The notes: generated from the letters alone by a model not told the origin. 64,000 nt of DNA from Hyphomicrobiales bacterium (GCA_026981645.1 JALSII010000025.1:1-64000), one strand, 5' to 3'; positions 52,988 to 63,880 are shown, numbered from the stretch's first letter. Numbers and translations: made by a program.

Positions 52988-54882
52988 TGACCATGTCAGC
53001 AACTTCAGCGAAATCCAGCGCAGATTTAGACCTCTGGCTGGAACAGCAAACTCACAAGAGCCTGCTCAGGTTTATGACCTGCGGAAGCGTTGATGATGGC
53101 AAATCCACCCTCATTGGCCGCTTGCTCTATGATTGCCAGCTTATTCTGGACGATCAGTTGGCAAGCCTGAAAAATGAAAGCAAAAACCGCACCACCGGCG
53201 ACGAGGGAATTGATTTTTCGCTGCTGGTGGATGGTTTGAGCGCCGAGCGCGAGCAGGGCATCACCATTGACGTGGCCTATCGGTTTTTCACCACCGACCA
53301 GCGCAAGTTCATTGTCGCCGACACGCCCGGTCACGAGCAATATACCCGCAACATGGCAACAGGTGCCTCCAATTCCGATCTGGCGATAGTGCTGGTGGAC
53401 GCGCGCAAAGGTCTGTTGACCCAGACCCGACGCCACAGTTTCATTCTGTCACTGATCGGGGTGCGCCATGTGGTGCTGGTGGTCAACAAAATTGACCTGG
53501 TTGACTATGATCAAGCGGTTTTTGAAAAAATCGAAAGCGAATATCGCGAATTTGCCGCACGGCTGGGTTTTGACAGCCTTGAGGCGATTCCGGTCTCTGC
53601 CTTGAAAGGCGACAATATTGCTTCACGCAGTGAGGCAACGCCCTGGTATGAGGGACCCCAGCTTGTGCCCTATCTGGAACAGGTTGAGGTTGGCGTGGAC
53701 CGCTCTCAGGGTCAGATGCGATTTCCCGTGCAATGGGTAAACCGGGCCAGTCTGGATTTTCGCGGCTTTTCCGGCACTGTTGCCGGTGGCGTGGTCAGGG
53801 TAGGCGATGATGTGCTGGTTGCCTCATCCCGCAAACCGGCAAAAATTTCACGCATCGTCACCATGGACGCGGAGCACACCAAGGCGGTTGCCGGGCAGGC
53901 GGTGACACTGGTGCTCGACCGGGAGGTGGATATTTCGCGCGGCGATGTGCTGTCCCACCCCGGTGAAACGCCCGAGTTTTCCAACCAGTTTCAGGCTCGC
54001 GTCGTCTGGATGCAGGATGAACCCGCTTTTGCCGGGCGTTCCTATCTTCTCAAAACCGGTGCGCAAATGGTGCCGGCAACGATTACAGCGATAAAACACA
54101 AGACCGATGTCAATACGTTGGAAAAGCATCCGGCCAGACGCCTTGAAGCCAACGAAGTGGGCACCATAACCATTGCCACCGACAAGCCGATTGCCTTTGA
54201 CGCCTATGGTACCAACCGGCAGACCGGCGGTTTTATTCTCATCGACCGGATTAGCAATTCAACCCTTGGTGCGGGGGTGATTGATTTCGGCCTGCGTCGG
54301 GGCGAAAACATCACCTATCACAATTTCGATGTTAACCGGAAGGTGCGCGCCGAACAGAAGGGCCAGGAGCCCCAGATCGTGTGGTTTACCGGGCTTTCAG
54401 GGTCGGGCAAATCAACCATTGCCAATCTGGTGGAAAAGCGGCTCACCGCCGAGGGCAAACATTGTTACATTCTGGATGGTGACAATGTGCGTCACGGACT
54501 GAACAAGGACCTGGGCTTCACCGATTCTGCGCGCATCGAGAATATTCGCCGGGTGGCTGAAGTAGCCAGGCTGATGGCGGACGCCGGGCTGATTGTGCTG
54601 GTGTCGTTCATTTCACCCTTCAGAAATGAGCGTCGGATTGCGCGTGAAATTGCAGGAGATATCAAGTTTCTTGAGGTGTTTGTCGATACTTCGCTTGAGG
54701 TTTGTGAGGCCCGCGACCCCAAAGGGCTTTATGCTCGTGCCCGCAAGGGTGAAATCAAGAATTTTACCGGCCTTGATTCGCCCTTTGAAGCGCCGGAACG
54801 TGCTGACCTCATCCTGCACGGCGGTGAGGCCGAGCCTCTGGAACTGGCCGATGAACTGCATGATCGTCTGTTCGACAAGTAG
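52987..54882 (+). CDS. cysNC: Bifunctional sulfate adenylyltransferase subunit 1 / adenylylsulfate kinase
   Basis: A 631-residue fusion. N-terminal CysN GTPase: GSVDDGKSTLIGR, DTPGHEQYTR and VVNKIDLVD, followed by elongation-factor-like domains to about 430. From about 455 the APS kinase: WFTGLSGSGKSTIANLVEKR (P-loop), DGDNVRHGLNKDLGF, and the terminal segment FTGLDSPFEAP. The fusion makes APS and then PAPS. The middle region between GTPase and kinase includes no lost motif. Fused cysNC is typical of rhizobia and related groups. Confidence 0.97.
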   Translation: MTMSATSAKSSADLDLWLEQQTHKSLLRFMTCGSVDDGKSTLIGRLLYDCQLILDDQLASLKNESKNRTTGDEGIDFSLLVDGLSAEREQGITIDVAYRFFTTDQRKFIVADTPGHEQYTRNMATGASNSDLAIVLVDARKGLLTQTRRHSFILSLIGVRHVVLVVNKIDLVDYDQAVFEKIESEYREFAARLGFDSLEAIPVSALKGDNIASRSEATPWYEGPQLVPYLEQVEVGVDRSQGQMRFPVQWVNRASLDFRGFSGTVAGGVVRVGDDVLVASSRKPAKISRIVTMDAEHTKAVAGQAVTLVLDREVDISRGDVLSHPGETPEFSNQFQARVVWMQDEPAFAGRSYLLKTGAQMVPATITAIKHKTDVNTLEKHPARRLEANEVGTITIATDKPIAFDAYGTNRQTGGFILIDRISNSTLGAGVIDFGLRRGENITYHNFDVNRKVRAEQKGQEPQIVWFTGLSGSGKSTIANLVEKRLTAEGKHCYILDGDNVRHGLNKDLGFTDSARIENIRRVAEVARLMADAGLIVLVSFISPFRNERRIAREIAGDIKFLEVFVDTSLEVCEARDPKGLYARARKGEIKNFTGLDSPFEAPERADLILHGGEAEPLELADELHDRLFDK

Positions 54883-54935
54883 AACCCTGGCTTCAGCATG
54901 TTGATGCGTGGGATTGGAGGAGCCTTGACCCCATT

Positions 54936-54952
54936 GCGTTGACGCGCAACGC
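54936..54952 (+). promoter_or_regulatory. Perfect inverted repeat upstream of the galactoside operon
   Basis: GCGTTG (54936-54941), ACGCG spacer, CAACGC (54947-54952). It sits about 53 bases before the SDR start, within promoter range, and could be a LacI- or IclR-type operator. Confidence 0.4.
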
Positions 54953-55004
54953 TGGATGTCGGTGCGCAGAACCCGTTTGCGCCGGACAAAGGAGGTGCTC
55001 GTTG

Positions 55005-55775
55005 ATGACCAGATTTGCAACATTCCACGACCTTCAGGGACTGAGTGTTTTTATTACCGGTGGTGGTTCAGGAATAGGGGCGGCGCTCACTGAAGGGTTT
55101 CTGGAGCAGGGGGCCAGGGTGGCCTTTGTCCAGCGCTCGGATAGCGCGGAATTTGTCGCTGAGATGGGCGATAAACACGGGAGGAAGCCGTTTTTTATTC
55201 CCTGCGACATCACCGATATTACAGCACTTCAGACAGCCATAAAACAGGCGGCGGAAGAAAACGGCGACATTTCAGTTCTGGTGAACAATGCGGCAAACGA
55301 TACGCGCCACACGCTGGATGAATATACGCCCGAACAATGGGACGCGGCGATGAACGTCAACCTCAGGCCCCATTTTTTCACCGCCCAGGCGGTGGCTCCG
55401 GCCATGAGGAGGAACGGAGGCGGCTCAATTATCAATTTCTCGTCCATTTCCTACATGATGGGGCTTGCCGGCTTTCCTGCTTATATGACCTCCAAGGCCG
55501 CGATAACCGGCCTGACGCGGGGGTTGGCCCGTGAATTGGGCCCTGACAATATCCGGGTCAACGCGCTGATGCCGGGATGGGTTTTGACTGAAAGACAATT
55601 GAAACTCTGGGCTACAGAGGAAGGGCTGGCAGCGCATATGGAACGGCAATGCTTAAAGGAACACCTGAATTCCCGCGACATTGTCGATGCCACATTATTT
55701 CTCGCCTCCAAAACCTCCCGGATGATGACCGGACAGGCTCTTGTCATTGACGGGGGCGTGGTTGTAACCGGATGA
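55005..55775 (+). CDS. Short-chain dehydrogenase, possible galactose 1-dehydrogenase
   Basis: A 256-residue SDR. TGGGSGIGAAL (cofactor), NNAAND, and S/Y/K: FSSISYMMGLAGFPAYMTSKAA. The cofactor loop here keeps VQRSD rather than an NAD-type aspartate, so NADP use is possible. In rhizobial clusters a similar SDR next to dgoK and a GH42 enzyme oxidises galactose at C1. AGGAGG lies before the ATG at 55005. It overlaps dgoK by four bases. Substrate is inferred from context. Confidence 0.82.
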   Translation: MTRFATFHDLQGLSVFITGGGSGIGAALTEGFLEQGARVAFVQRSDSAEFVAEMGDKHGRKPFFIPCDITDITALQTAIKQAAEENGDISVLVNNAANDTRHTLDEYTPEQWDAAMNVNLRPHFFTAQAVAPAMRRNGGGSIINFSSISYMMGLAGFPAYMTSKAAITGLTRGLARELGPDNIRVNALMPGWVLTERQLKLWATEEGLAAHMERQCLKEHLNSRDIVDATLFLASKTSRMMTGQALVIDGGVVVTG

Positions 55776-56716
55776 GTGATGCTTTCTCAACCCGCTGGGT
55801 AGGTGTGGACTGGGGCACTTCCCGCCTGCGCGCATGGGCCATGACCGCCGATGGGGCGGTTCTGGCGCGAAGCGCTTCCAACAGCGGTATGGGTGGCCTG
55901 TCCCGAAGTGACTTTGAACCGGCCCTGCTTGCACTTATTGGCCCCTGGCTTGCCGATAACAAAAATATTCCCGTTGTCTGTTGCGGCATGGTCGGCTCGC
56001 GCCAGGGCTGGGTCGAAGCGCCCTACCGGGTGGCGCCGACATTTCCCATCGCCGCAGGGCAACTGACATATGTAGAGGCACAGGACCAGCGCATAAGCAT
56101 CCACATCATACCAGGCATTGCTCAACACGAACCCGCTGACGTGATGCGGGGAGAAGAAACCCAGATAGCGGGGCTCTTGGCTGGCGATCCGGATTTTTCC
56201 GGTGTGGTCTGCCTGCCTGGAACACACACAAAATGGGTGCGCATAAAAGACAAAAAGATATGCATGTTTTCAACCTATCTCACGGGAGAGTTGTTTTCCC
56301 TGCTGGCGGAAAAGTCGGTTTTGCGCCACTCGGTTGGTGCCGGAGGCTGGGACGGTCAGGCGTTCCGGGATGCGCTTGAATCCTCCATTGCCGAGCCGGA
56401 AAAAGTGGCCGAACACCTGTTTTCCATCCGAGCGCAATCGCTGATTTCGGACCTTTCCAGAATGGAGGCCCGCGCCCGGCTTTCCGGGCTTCTGATTGGC
56501 CTGGAACTTGGGGGAAGCAAGGCCTACTGGGATGGTCGGAATGTGGCTGTTCTGGGAACCGATGCTTTGGCGCATATCTATCATGAGGCGCTGAAGCTGC
56601 AAGGAGCGACTTGCACCGGCTACGACGTTGAAGCCATGACCCTTGCTGGTTTGAGAAGTGCTGCCTCTCAACTTCTGAATGCGCCATACGCGCTGGAGGC
56701 GGCCAGGGATGGTTGA
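55772..56716 (+). CDS. dgoK: 2-dehydro-3-deoxygalactonokinase
   Basis: DgoK, 314 residues, phosphorylates 2-keto-3-deoxygalactonate in the De Ley-Doudoroff galactose pathway. GVDWGTSRLRAWAM opens the sugar-kinase fold; VCLPGTHTKWVRI and GLELGGSKAYWDG hold the phosphate-binding and catalytic loops. Length and sequence match the family (about 300). It is coupled to the SDR before it (ATGA) and overlaps the beta-galactosidase by eight bases. The partner aldolase DgoA and galactonate dehydratase are not in the window. Confidence 0.93.
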   Translation: MSDAFSTRWVGVDWGTSRLRAWAMTADGAVLARSASNSGMGGLSRSDFEPALLALIGPWLADNKNIPVVCCGMVGSRQGWVEAPYRVAPTFPIAAGQLTYVEAQDQRISIHIIPGIAQHEPADVMRGEETQIAGLLAGDPDFSGVVCLPGTHTKWVRIKDKKICMFSTYLTGELFSLLAEKSVLRHSVGAGGWDGQAFRDALESSIAEPEKVAEHLFSIRAQSLISDLSRMEARARLSGLLIGLELGGSKAYWDGRNVAVLGTDALAHIYHEALKLQGATCTGYDVEAMTLAGLRSAASQLLNAPYALEAARDG

Positions 56717-58628
56717 AACACCGGACAAAATCCGCGCTCTTGGTGTCTGCTATTATCCCGAGCACTGGCCCCGGGCACTCTGGGCAAAAGACGCCGTTCT
56801 GATGGCACAAACCGGCCTGCAATGGGTGCGTATTGGCGAGTTTGCCTGGAGCCGCATCGAACCAAAACCGGGTGAGTTCGACTGGGCCTGGATGGATGAG
56901 GCAATCCAGACGCTTGGTTGTGCCGGGCTTAAAGTTATTATTGGCACGCCCACGGCTACGCCGCCGCGCTGGATGCTGGATAAGCACCCCGACATGCTGG
57001 GGGTCGATGCGAGTGGGAATTTGCGAAAATTCGGCTCCCGGCGGCACTATTGTTTTTCTCATCTGGGCTACCGGCACGAGTGCGCACGCATTGTGCAAAA
57101 ACTTGGCGAGCGTTATGGCAAAAACCCCCATGTGGCAGCTTGGCAGACCGACAATGAATATGGCTGTCACGATACGGTTCTGTCCTATTCCCGCTCCGCA
57201 TTGCGTGGGTTTCGGGACTGGCTGGCTCAGAGGTACCAGTCGCCCGAGGCTCTGAACAAAGCCTGGGGCAACGTGTTCTGGTCCATGGAATATGGTGAGT
57301 TCGATGAAATTGACCTGCCCAACCTTACGGTCACCCAGCCCAATCCGGCCCATGTGCTGGATTTTATGCGTTACAGTTCTGAGCAGGTGGTAGCGTTCAA
57401 CCGGGTACAGACCGACATTTTGCGCCAGTTCACCGACAAGCCCCTGATACATAATTACATGGGCCGGACCGTTGAGTTTGACCACTTTGCGGTGGGGGCC
57501 GACCTGGATATTGCCAGTTGGGATTCCTATCCCCTTGGTTTTCTGGAGGACCGCTCCGATGAAGGGGAGAACTGGAAACAGCGCTTCATGCGTCAGGGGG
57601 ACCCTGACTTTCAGGCTTTCCACCACGACCTTTATCGCCGGGTGGGATCGGGGCGCTGGTGGGTTATGGAACAACAGCCCGGTCCGGTGAACTGGGCGCC
57701 GTTCAACCCCGCTCCATTGCTCGGAATGGTGCGATTGTGGACGTGGGAGGCTTTTGCCCATGGCGCGGAAACCGTGTGCTATTTCCGCTGGCGTCAGGCC
57801 CCGTACGCTCAGGAGCAGATGCACGCGGGCCTGCTGCGCCCCGACAGCGAACCGGCACCGGCCTTGGGGGAGGCGGCACAGGTTGCCCGAGAACTGGCAG
57901 AACTGCCTGAAACTGCCTGCGGGCGAGCCGATGTGGCGCTGGTGTTTGACTACCAATCGGCCTGGGGCTGGAGCATTCAGCCCCAGGGCAAGAGCTTTGA
58001 TTATTTTGCTCTGGTGTTTGATTTTTATCGCGCTCTGAGAAGGTTGGGCCTGTCCATCGACATTTTATCGCCTGATGACGCCAATCTGGGCGACTACAAG
58101 CTGGTTCTGATGCCGGGACTGATGAGCCTGAGCGCTGGCCTGAAAAAGGCAATGGCGGCTTTTGGCGGCACCATACTTTCCGGACCGCGCACCGGGGCCA
58201 AGGTTGGCACGATGCAAATCCCCCCCGCTCTGCCCCCCGACATTTCGGGGCTGGATTGCAGGGTCGAATATGTTGAGAGCCTGCGACCCGGCGCGGAAGT
58301 GTCGTTGGCCGGAGGAGGGGCCTTTATCCATTGGGCAGAAAAACTGGAAACCTCGCTGAAGCCGCTTGAACTGACCAGCGGGGGCGCTCCTGCGCTGGTT
58401 GGCGATGGCGATCGTTTTTATCTGGCGGGCTGGCCCGACCAGATAGCGCTTAACCGAATGCTGAAAAATCTCTGCAACCAGGAAAATGTCGCAACACTGG
58501 ATTTGCCCGACCATATCCGGGTGCGCAACAGCGGACCGGTGCGCTTCGTATTCAACTATGGAGCCGAACCCGTCAGCTTTGAGGGAACAGAGATACCGCC
58601 CGCCGGTGTGCACTGGCACCGCCGCTGA
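56709..58628 (+). CDS. Beta-galactosidase, glycoside hydrolase family 42
   Basis: A 639-residue cytoplasmic GH42 enzyme, which releases galactose from oligosaccharides. GVCYYPEHWPRALW begins the barrel, WQTDNEYGCHDT holds the acid/base glutamate (NE), and VMEQQPGPVNWAPFN holds the nucleophile E. A trimerisation-like domain follows and a C-terminal beta domain ends the protein. No signal peptide is present. The product galactose can be taken into the SDR-dgoK route. The ATG at 56709 is preferred over the frame start at 56679. Confidence 0.95.
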   Translation: MVETPDKIRALGVCYYPEHWPRALWAKDAVLMAQTGLQWVRIGEFAWSRIEPKPGEFDWAWMDEAIQTLGCAGLKVIIGTPTATPPRWMLDKHPDMLGVDASGNLRKFGSRRHYCFSHLGYRHECARIVQKLGERYGKNPHVAAWQTDNEYGCHDTVLSYSRSALRGFRDWLAQRYQSPEALNKAWGNVFWSMEYGEFDEIDLPNLTVTQPNPAHVLDFMRYSSEQVVAFNRVQTDILRQFTDKPLIHNYMGRTVEFDHFAVGADLDIASWDSYPLGFLEDRSDEGENWKQRFMRQGDPDFQAFHHDLYRRVGSGRWWVMEQQPGPVNWAPFNPAPLLGMVRLWTWEAFAHGAETVCYFRWRQAPYAQEQMHAGLLRPDSEPAPALGEAAQVARELAELPETACGRADVALVFDYQSAWGWSIQPQGKSFDYFALVFDFYRALRRLGLSIDILSPDDANLGDYKLVLMPGLMSLSAGLKKAMAAFGGTILSGPRTGAKVGTMQIPPALPPDISGLDCRVEYVESLRPGAEVSLAGGGAFIHWAEKLETSLKPLELTSGGAPALVGDGDRFYLAGWPDQIALNRMLKNLCNQENVATLDLPDHIRVRNSGPVRFVFNYGAEPVSFEGTEIPPAGVHWHRR

Positions 58629-58635
58629 CAAAATA

Positions 58636-59406
58636 TCAGACCGACGAAAAACCACCCTCGATCATAATCACCGAGCCGTTGACCAGTTCAGCCGCCGGGG
58701 AAGCCAGATAGAGCGCCAGGTCGGCAATTTCCACCGGTTCGCCAAAGCGTCCCAGGGGCGTTTTCTCCAGAAACGGTTCGCTTTTTTCCGGTGGGCTCCA
58801 TAATTCCCTGCCCATGGGGGTCAGCACCACCGTGGGGCAGATGGCATTGACCTGAATATTGTGCTCGGCCCATTCTGCCATCAGCGATTTGGTCAAGGCG
58901 TTGAGCGCGCCTTTGGATGTGGCATAGGCTGCATGGTCCTTGAGGGCGATAACGCCGGTCTGGGAGGAAATGTTGATAATCTTGCCCCAGCGCTGCGCAA
59001 TCATTTTTGGGGCCAGCGCCTGAGAGAGCAGAAACGGTGCGCGCAGGTTTACCGCCATGGTCCGGTCCCACTGCTCAAGCGATAATTCAAGAGCGGGGTT
59101 GACCAGCGCGATACCTGCGGAATTGACCAGAATGTCGATAGCATCCACCTGTTCAAGCGCTGCTTTGGCCGCTGCGCCGGGACCGTCAGTGCTGGCCAGG
59201 TCGGCGGTGAGGGTCAGGCATTTTTTGCCCTTGGCCCTGACCTCTTCGGCTACGGTTTCAAGCGCTTCTGCGTCTCGGGCCACAGCGACAATATCCGCCC
59301 CCGCATCGGCATAAACACGGCAGATTTCTGCACCAATGCCCCTTGAGGCACCGGTAACAAAAGCGGTGCGTCCCTCAAGAGAAAATCGCTTGTGCCATTC
59401 AGCCAT
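58636..59406 (-). CDS. Short-chain dehydrogenase (polyol or gluconate type)
   Basis: A 256-residue SDR: TGASRGIGAEI cofactor loop, NSAGIA, and S/Y/K in NISSQTGVIALKDHAAYATSKGALNAL. It resembles gluconate 5- or 2-deoxygluconate 3-dehydrogenases. It is the last gene of the ABC-ATPase/AraM-like/SIS operon, five bases after the SIS gene. It ends eight bases from the beta-galactosidase. It probably oxidises the transported sugar or polyol before phosphorylation. Confidence 0.88.
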   Translation of the reverse strand: MAEWHKRFSLEGRTAFVTGASRGIGAEICRVYADAGADIVAVARDAEALETVAEEVRAKGKKCLTLTADLASTDGPGAAAKAALEQVDAIDILVNSAGIALVNPALELSLEQWDRTMAVNLRAPFLLSQALAPKMIAQRWGKIINISSQTGVIALKDHAAYATSKGALNALTKSLMAEWAEHNIQVNAICPTVVLTPMGRELWSPPEKSEPFLEKTPLGRFGEPVEIADLALYLASPAAELVNGSVIMIEGGFSSV

Positions 59407-59411
59407 TTTTT

Positions 59412-59969
59412 CTACTCCAGATTTGTGTGCCTGGCCCGCATGGCGGATGGGCTGACGTTCAAATGCTGGGCCAGCATCAGCACCAGAATTTCATAGGCAA
59501 GAAACTGTACCCCCTCATAAAGCGAGCCCATGGGCAGGATGGAAATATTGTCGCCGCTGTCATCAGCCATGGTCTGGGCCGGAAGTACCAGAACATCATC
59601 GCACATCAGGGGCACTTGTGCATCGGGCTGGGCGGTAAAACAGGCGGTGGAAGCTCCCGCCTCTCTGGCGACACCTACCAGTGCGGCAACGGTTGAAAAC
59701 ATGCCCGGCCCGGCGCTGACAACCAAAAGATCACCCGTACCAAGGGGAGGGGTGTTCATGTCGCCCACCACATGGGCATCAAGTCCCAGGTGATAAAGCC
59801 GCATGGCAAGGGCTTTCATCATCAGCCCTTCGCGCCCCACCCCATAAAGGGCGATACGCTTGGCTTTGGCGATAGTCCACACCATGGCTTCAACCTGAGC
59901 AGGGTCAATTTTTGCAATGCAATCGGCGATTTCTGCGCTCGCACCGGCTCCCAGCCCCAAAAAATCCAT
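59412..59969 (-). CDS. SIS-domain protein, 6-phospho-3-hexuloisomerase-like
   Basis: A 185-residue single SIS domain, the phosphosugar-binding isomerase fold. RIALYGVGREGLMMKALAMRL gives the phosphate loop; LLVVSAGPGMFSTV is the second loop where SxSG is usual. The C-terminus has ILVLMLAQHLNVSPSAMRARHTNLE, which matches HxlB-like proteins ending in a helix with H-x-N-L-E. Such enzymes interconvert phosphorylated keto sugars. It is 15 bases downstream of the AraM-like gene. The reaction is not fixed. Confidence 0.85.
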   Translation of the reverse strand: MDFLGLGAGASAEIADCIAKIDPAQVEAMVWTIAKAKRIALYGVGREGLMMKALAMRLYHLGLDAHVVGDMNTPPLGTGDLLVVSAGPGMFSTVAALVGVAREAGASTACFTAQPDAQVPLMCDDVLVLPAQTMADDSGDNISILPMGSLYEGVQFLAYEILVLMLAQHLNVSPSAMRARHTNLE

Positions 59970-59983
59970 ATCGCTTCTCCCCG

Positions 59984-61342
59984 CTATTCCGCAGCAAACA
60001 TGCGCGGCACGATAACAGCTTCAACCGCCCTTTCCAAAAGACCAGTTTCTTCTAACAGGTCGGGCAGGGTATAGCGTGAACGGATAAAGCGACTGGCCAG
60101 AAATGTCTGGCGGAGGTGTTCGGGGCTGAGCCCGATATCGGAGGCGTCCACCGGCGCTCCGGCGGCACGCAGCAGGTCGGCCATTTCCGGCGCGCGCATC
60201 ATATGGCTCTTGAGGCGCGATTGCAGGGCGGGCCACAGGGAAACAAGACCCTCCAGCCGCTTCTCAAGCGCTCCGGAAGAAAGGTGCTTTGCTTTTGTTT
60301 CAACCTTGGCGCGGGCAACAATCTGTGGGTCAGCGAAAGCTGCCTCGATGCTTGCATATTTGTCCTCAAGCGTGGGGGCGGATGCAACGATTCCCGCAGG
60401 GTCAAGTTTTCCTAAATCCTGTTCGATCAGCCAGTCATACATGGCAAGGGTCGTCATGCAGCCCACAGCAACGCAGGCACCGTGCGATATGTTTTGCCCG
60501 TCAAATTGCAGTCCCTCCATTTCCCACAGATGGGCAATCTGGTGGTCAGCACCTGAAGCAGGGCGCGAGGAGCCGTGAAATTCCATGGCCAGCCCCACAA
60601 CACTAAGGCCAGCGAACAGGCGGGCGACGGCGGAAAAGTCACCTCTGGCCAAAGCGGCAGGGTTAGCCAGCCAGTTTCGGAGATGGTCTTGAACCAGTGG
60701 CCAGGCCAGCTCGTCCAGAGGCTCAACCCCCAGCGCATCAGCCAAGATCCAGTCGCCACCGGCAGGAACCTTGCCCGCAAGGTCCCCGTAGCCCCAGCTT
60801 GTCATTGCCCGGGGGGCGGACGCGATAATATCAAGATCGGCCAGAATGGCTCGTGGCGCGCTAGTGGGAATGGTAATCTTGAACCCGTCCTTGACCAGTG
60901 GAGCACCGGCCGAGGCGTAACCATCCATGGATGCGGCAGTGGCGATGGATAAATAGGGCAGGCCTTCAAAAAAAGCGGCATATTTGACTAGGTCGTTGAT
61001 GACCCCGGAGCCGTGCGCCACAGGAATGGTGCCGGGCCGGGAGAGCAGCGGACGGAATGTTTCTGCCAGCTCAACGCTGGCCTTGGGCAGGGGGTGGGTC
61101 GGGATGATGTGCGTGGTGACCTCAAAGCCCTCTGCCTTAAGGCTTTGCACAGCGTTGGCCCCGCCAGCACCAAATCCGGCCTCGTCGGCAAACAGCACGA
61201 TTATATTGCCCTCAAAGTTTCTGCGCACCAGCGCCCCGGTGCTGGTGATCGCGCCGCGCTCGACCAGCAGTTCCCTGATGGTTGCAGATTGTTCTACCGC
61301 CGGCTCTACGATCTGTTTCATCCCTGCTTGCCAGTCAGACAT
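59984..61342 (-). CDS. sn-Glycerol-1-phosphate dehydrogenase-like protein (AraM family)
   Basis: A 452-residue member of the iron-type alcohol-dehydrogenase/dehydroquinate-synthase fold. VAHGSGVINDLVKYAAF is the nucleotide site; metal ligands lie in TAASMDGYASAGAPL (D), SGADHQIAHLWEM (H) and NISHGACVAVGC (H). AraM reduces dihydroxyacetone phosphate to glycerol 1-phosphate. This protein is about 50 residues longer than the usual near-400. It stands with a SIS isomerase, an SDR and a sugar ABC ATPase, so a polyol or sugar-phosphate substrate is as likely as glycerol-1-P. Confidence 0.86.
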   Translation of the reverse strand: MSDWQAGMKQIVEPAVEQSATIRELLVERGAITSTGALVRRNFEGNIIVLFADEAGFGAGGANAVQSLKAEGFEVTTHIIPTHPLPKASVELAETFRPLLSRPGTIPVAHGSGVINDLVKYAAFFEGLPYLSIATAASMDGYASAGAPLVKDGFKITIPTSAPRAILADLDIIASAPRAMTSWGYGDLAGKVPAGGDWILADALGVEPLDELAWPLVQDHLRNWLANPAALARGDFSAVARLFAGLSVVGLAMEFHGSSRPASGADHQIAHLWEMEGLQFDGQNISHGACVAVGCMTTLAMYDWLIEQDLGKLDPAGIVASAPTLEDKYASIEAAFADPQIVARAKVETKAKHLSSGALEKRLEGLVSLWPALQSRLKSHMMRAPEMADLLRAAGAPVDASDIGLSPEHLRQTFLASRFIRSRYTLPDLLEETGLLERAVEAVIVPRMFAAE

Positions 61343-61356
61343 CGCGGCGCTCCCCC

Positions 61357-62388
<1,032 letters not shown>

Positions 62389-62486
62389 TGATACTCTCCA
62401 CAACAGCCCATTTTTTTGCGGCCTTAAACGATCCGGCATTCGCCCAATGTCAGAATTATGTTGACAGAAGGCTAATTCGTTACATA

Positions 62487-62504
62487 TGTATTGACCACTA
62501 TACA
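62487..62504 (+). promoter_or_regulatory. Inverted repeat in the divergent promoter of the sugar transporter
   Basis: TGTAT (62487-62491), 8 bases, ATACA (62500-62504), next to TACATATGTA (62481-62490). It lies between the ABC ATPase and binding-protein genes, 38 bases before the latter, where one regulator could act on both. Confidence 0.45.
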
Positions 62505-62542
62505 AATGAATGTCAATCCTAACATTCTAAAGGGAGGAAAAA

Positions 62543-63880
62543 ATGAAATTTAGAACCTGTGCAAGCACACTGGCCCTGACGGCCGGTCTGACGCTCGGGG
62601 CCGCTCAGGCTTCAGAGTGGACACTGGAGAAGGCGGCGGAACCCTATGCGGGCACCACTGTTGACGTTGTGTTCCTGCTTCGGCCCGGTTATGAGGCCGC
62701 AGAAGCCATGTTGCCCGAGTTTGAAGCTCAGACCGGCATCAAGGTGAACATCGTCAAGCATCCTTATGAGAACGCGCTGGGCCAGCAGGTGCGTGACTTT
62801 GTTGCCAACGGCGATTTTGACATCGCGCTCATTGATCTGGTGTGGATCGGCAACTTCGCTGAAAACGAGTGGATTGTTCCCGTCTCCAAGTTTACCTCAA
62901 ACCCCGACCTTGCCGACCCCGAGCTGGATATGGATGACTTCTTCCCGCTGGTTCTGAACGCCTTTGGCGGCTGGAACGGTGAAGTTTACGGCCTGCCTTT
63001 CGACAATTATTCGGGCTTGCTGTTCTATAATTCATGCATGCTTGAAGAAGCCGGATTTGACGGGCCGCCAGAGACCTGGGCCGAGTTGAAGGACGTTTAC
63101 GGCCCCGCTCTGACCAAGGATGGCAAATATGCCTTTGCGCTTCAGTCCAAGCGTAACGAAACCCAGTCCGCCGACAGTTTTGCCCGCATGCTATGGCCCT
63201 TTGGCGGCTCCTTCCTTGACGAAAACTTCCGTTCCAACCTGCTTTCCGAAGAAAGCCAGGCTGGTCTGAAATTTCGTCAGGATCTGATGCAGTATATGCC
63301 CGAAGGCATTGTATCCTACGATCACGCCGAGGCGGTCAACGCCTTTGCGCAAGGGGATGTGGCCATGATTACCGAATGGTCGGCCTTTTATTCATCGCTG
63401 AAAAACCCCGAAACGTCCAAAGTGGTCGACTGCATGAAAATTGCGCCTGAGCCCATGGGCCCTGCCGGTCGCAAGCCCGCCCTTGGCGGCTTCTCGCTGG
63501 CTGTTGCCTCCCAGGCCGATGAAAACGAACAGGCCGCTGCCTGGCTGTTCATCCAGTGGGTGACATCCAAAGCCAACGCCCGCGAATATCTTGAGCGTGG
63601 TGGTGTGCCGGCCCGTCAGTCCGTCTATGAAATGGACGGTGTGGCCGAAGCCTATGATTTCGTGCCCGCGCTGGTTGAAAGCTGGCAGGACGGCGTGCCC
63701 GAGTTCCGGCCCCGGTTTGCTGAATGGCCTGAAATCACCGAGATTGTCCAGGAGTGGGGTACCAAGATGATGCTTGGTGAAGTAACCACCGAAGAAGGCG
63801 CCAAAATTCTCGGCGAACGCATGGAAGCTGTTCTTGAAGAAGCTGGCTATTATTCGGGCGACAAGCCCCTGGCCCAGTAA
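62543..63880 (+). CDS. Sugar ABC transporter substrate-binding protein
   Basis: A 445-residue family 1 solute-binding protein. The signal is [22 protein letters not shown] with cleavage before [50 protein letters not shown], and [21 protein letters not shown] are the lobes and hinge of the type that binds oligosaccharides or polyols. GGGAGG precedes the ATG. Divergent from the ATPase gene; a strong terminator-like hairpin follows the stop, then the next gene, presumably a permease. The sugar is unknown. Confidence 0.93.
   Translation: MKFRTCASTLALTAGLTLGAAQASEWTLEKAAEPYAGTTVDVVFLLRPGYEAAEAMLPEFEAQTGIKVNIVKHPYENALGQQVRDFVANGDFDIALIDLVWIGNFAENEWIVPVSKFTSNPDLADPELDMDDFFPLVLNAFGGWNGEVYGLPFDNYSGLLFYNSCMLEEAGFDGPPETWAELKDVYGPALTKDGKYAFALQSKRNETQSADSFARMLWPFGGSFLDENFRSNLLSEESQAGLKFRQDLMQYMPEGIVSYDHAEAVNAFAQGDVAMITEWSAFYSSLKNPETSKVVDCMKIAPEPMGPAGRKPALGGFSLAVASQADENEQAAAWLFIQWVTSKANAREYLERGGVPARQSVYEMDGVAEAYDFVPALVESWQDGVPEFRPRFAEWPEITEIVQEWGTKMMLGEVTTEEGAKILGERMEAVLEEAGYYSGDKPLAQ

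Noticed and set aside
56280-57956. Long minus-strand open frame (558 codons) opposite dgoK and the beta-galactosidase gene
   Set aside because: It is a shadow of high-GC coding sequence on the other strand. The plus-strand product has clear GH42 motifs, while this translation is proline- and histidine-rich with no domain pattern.
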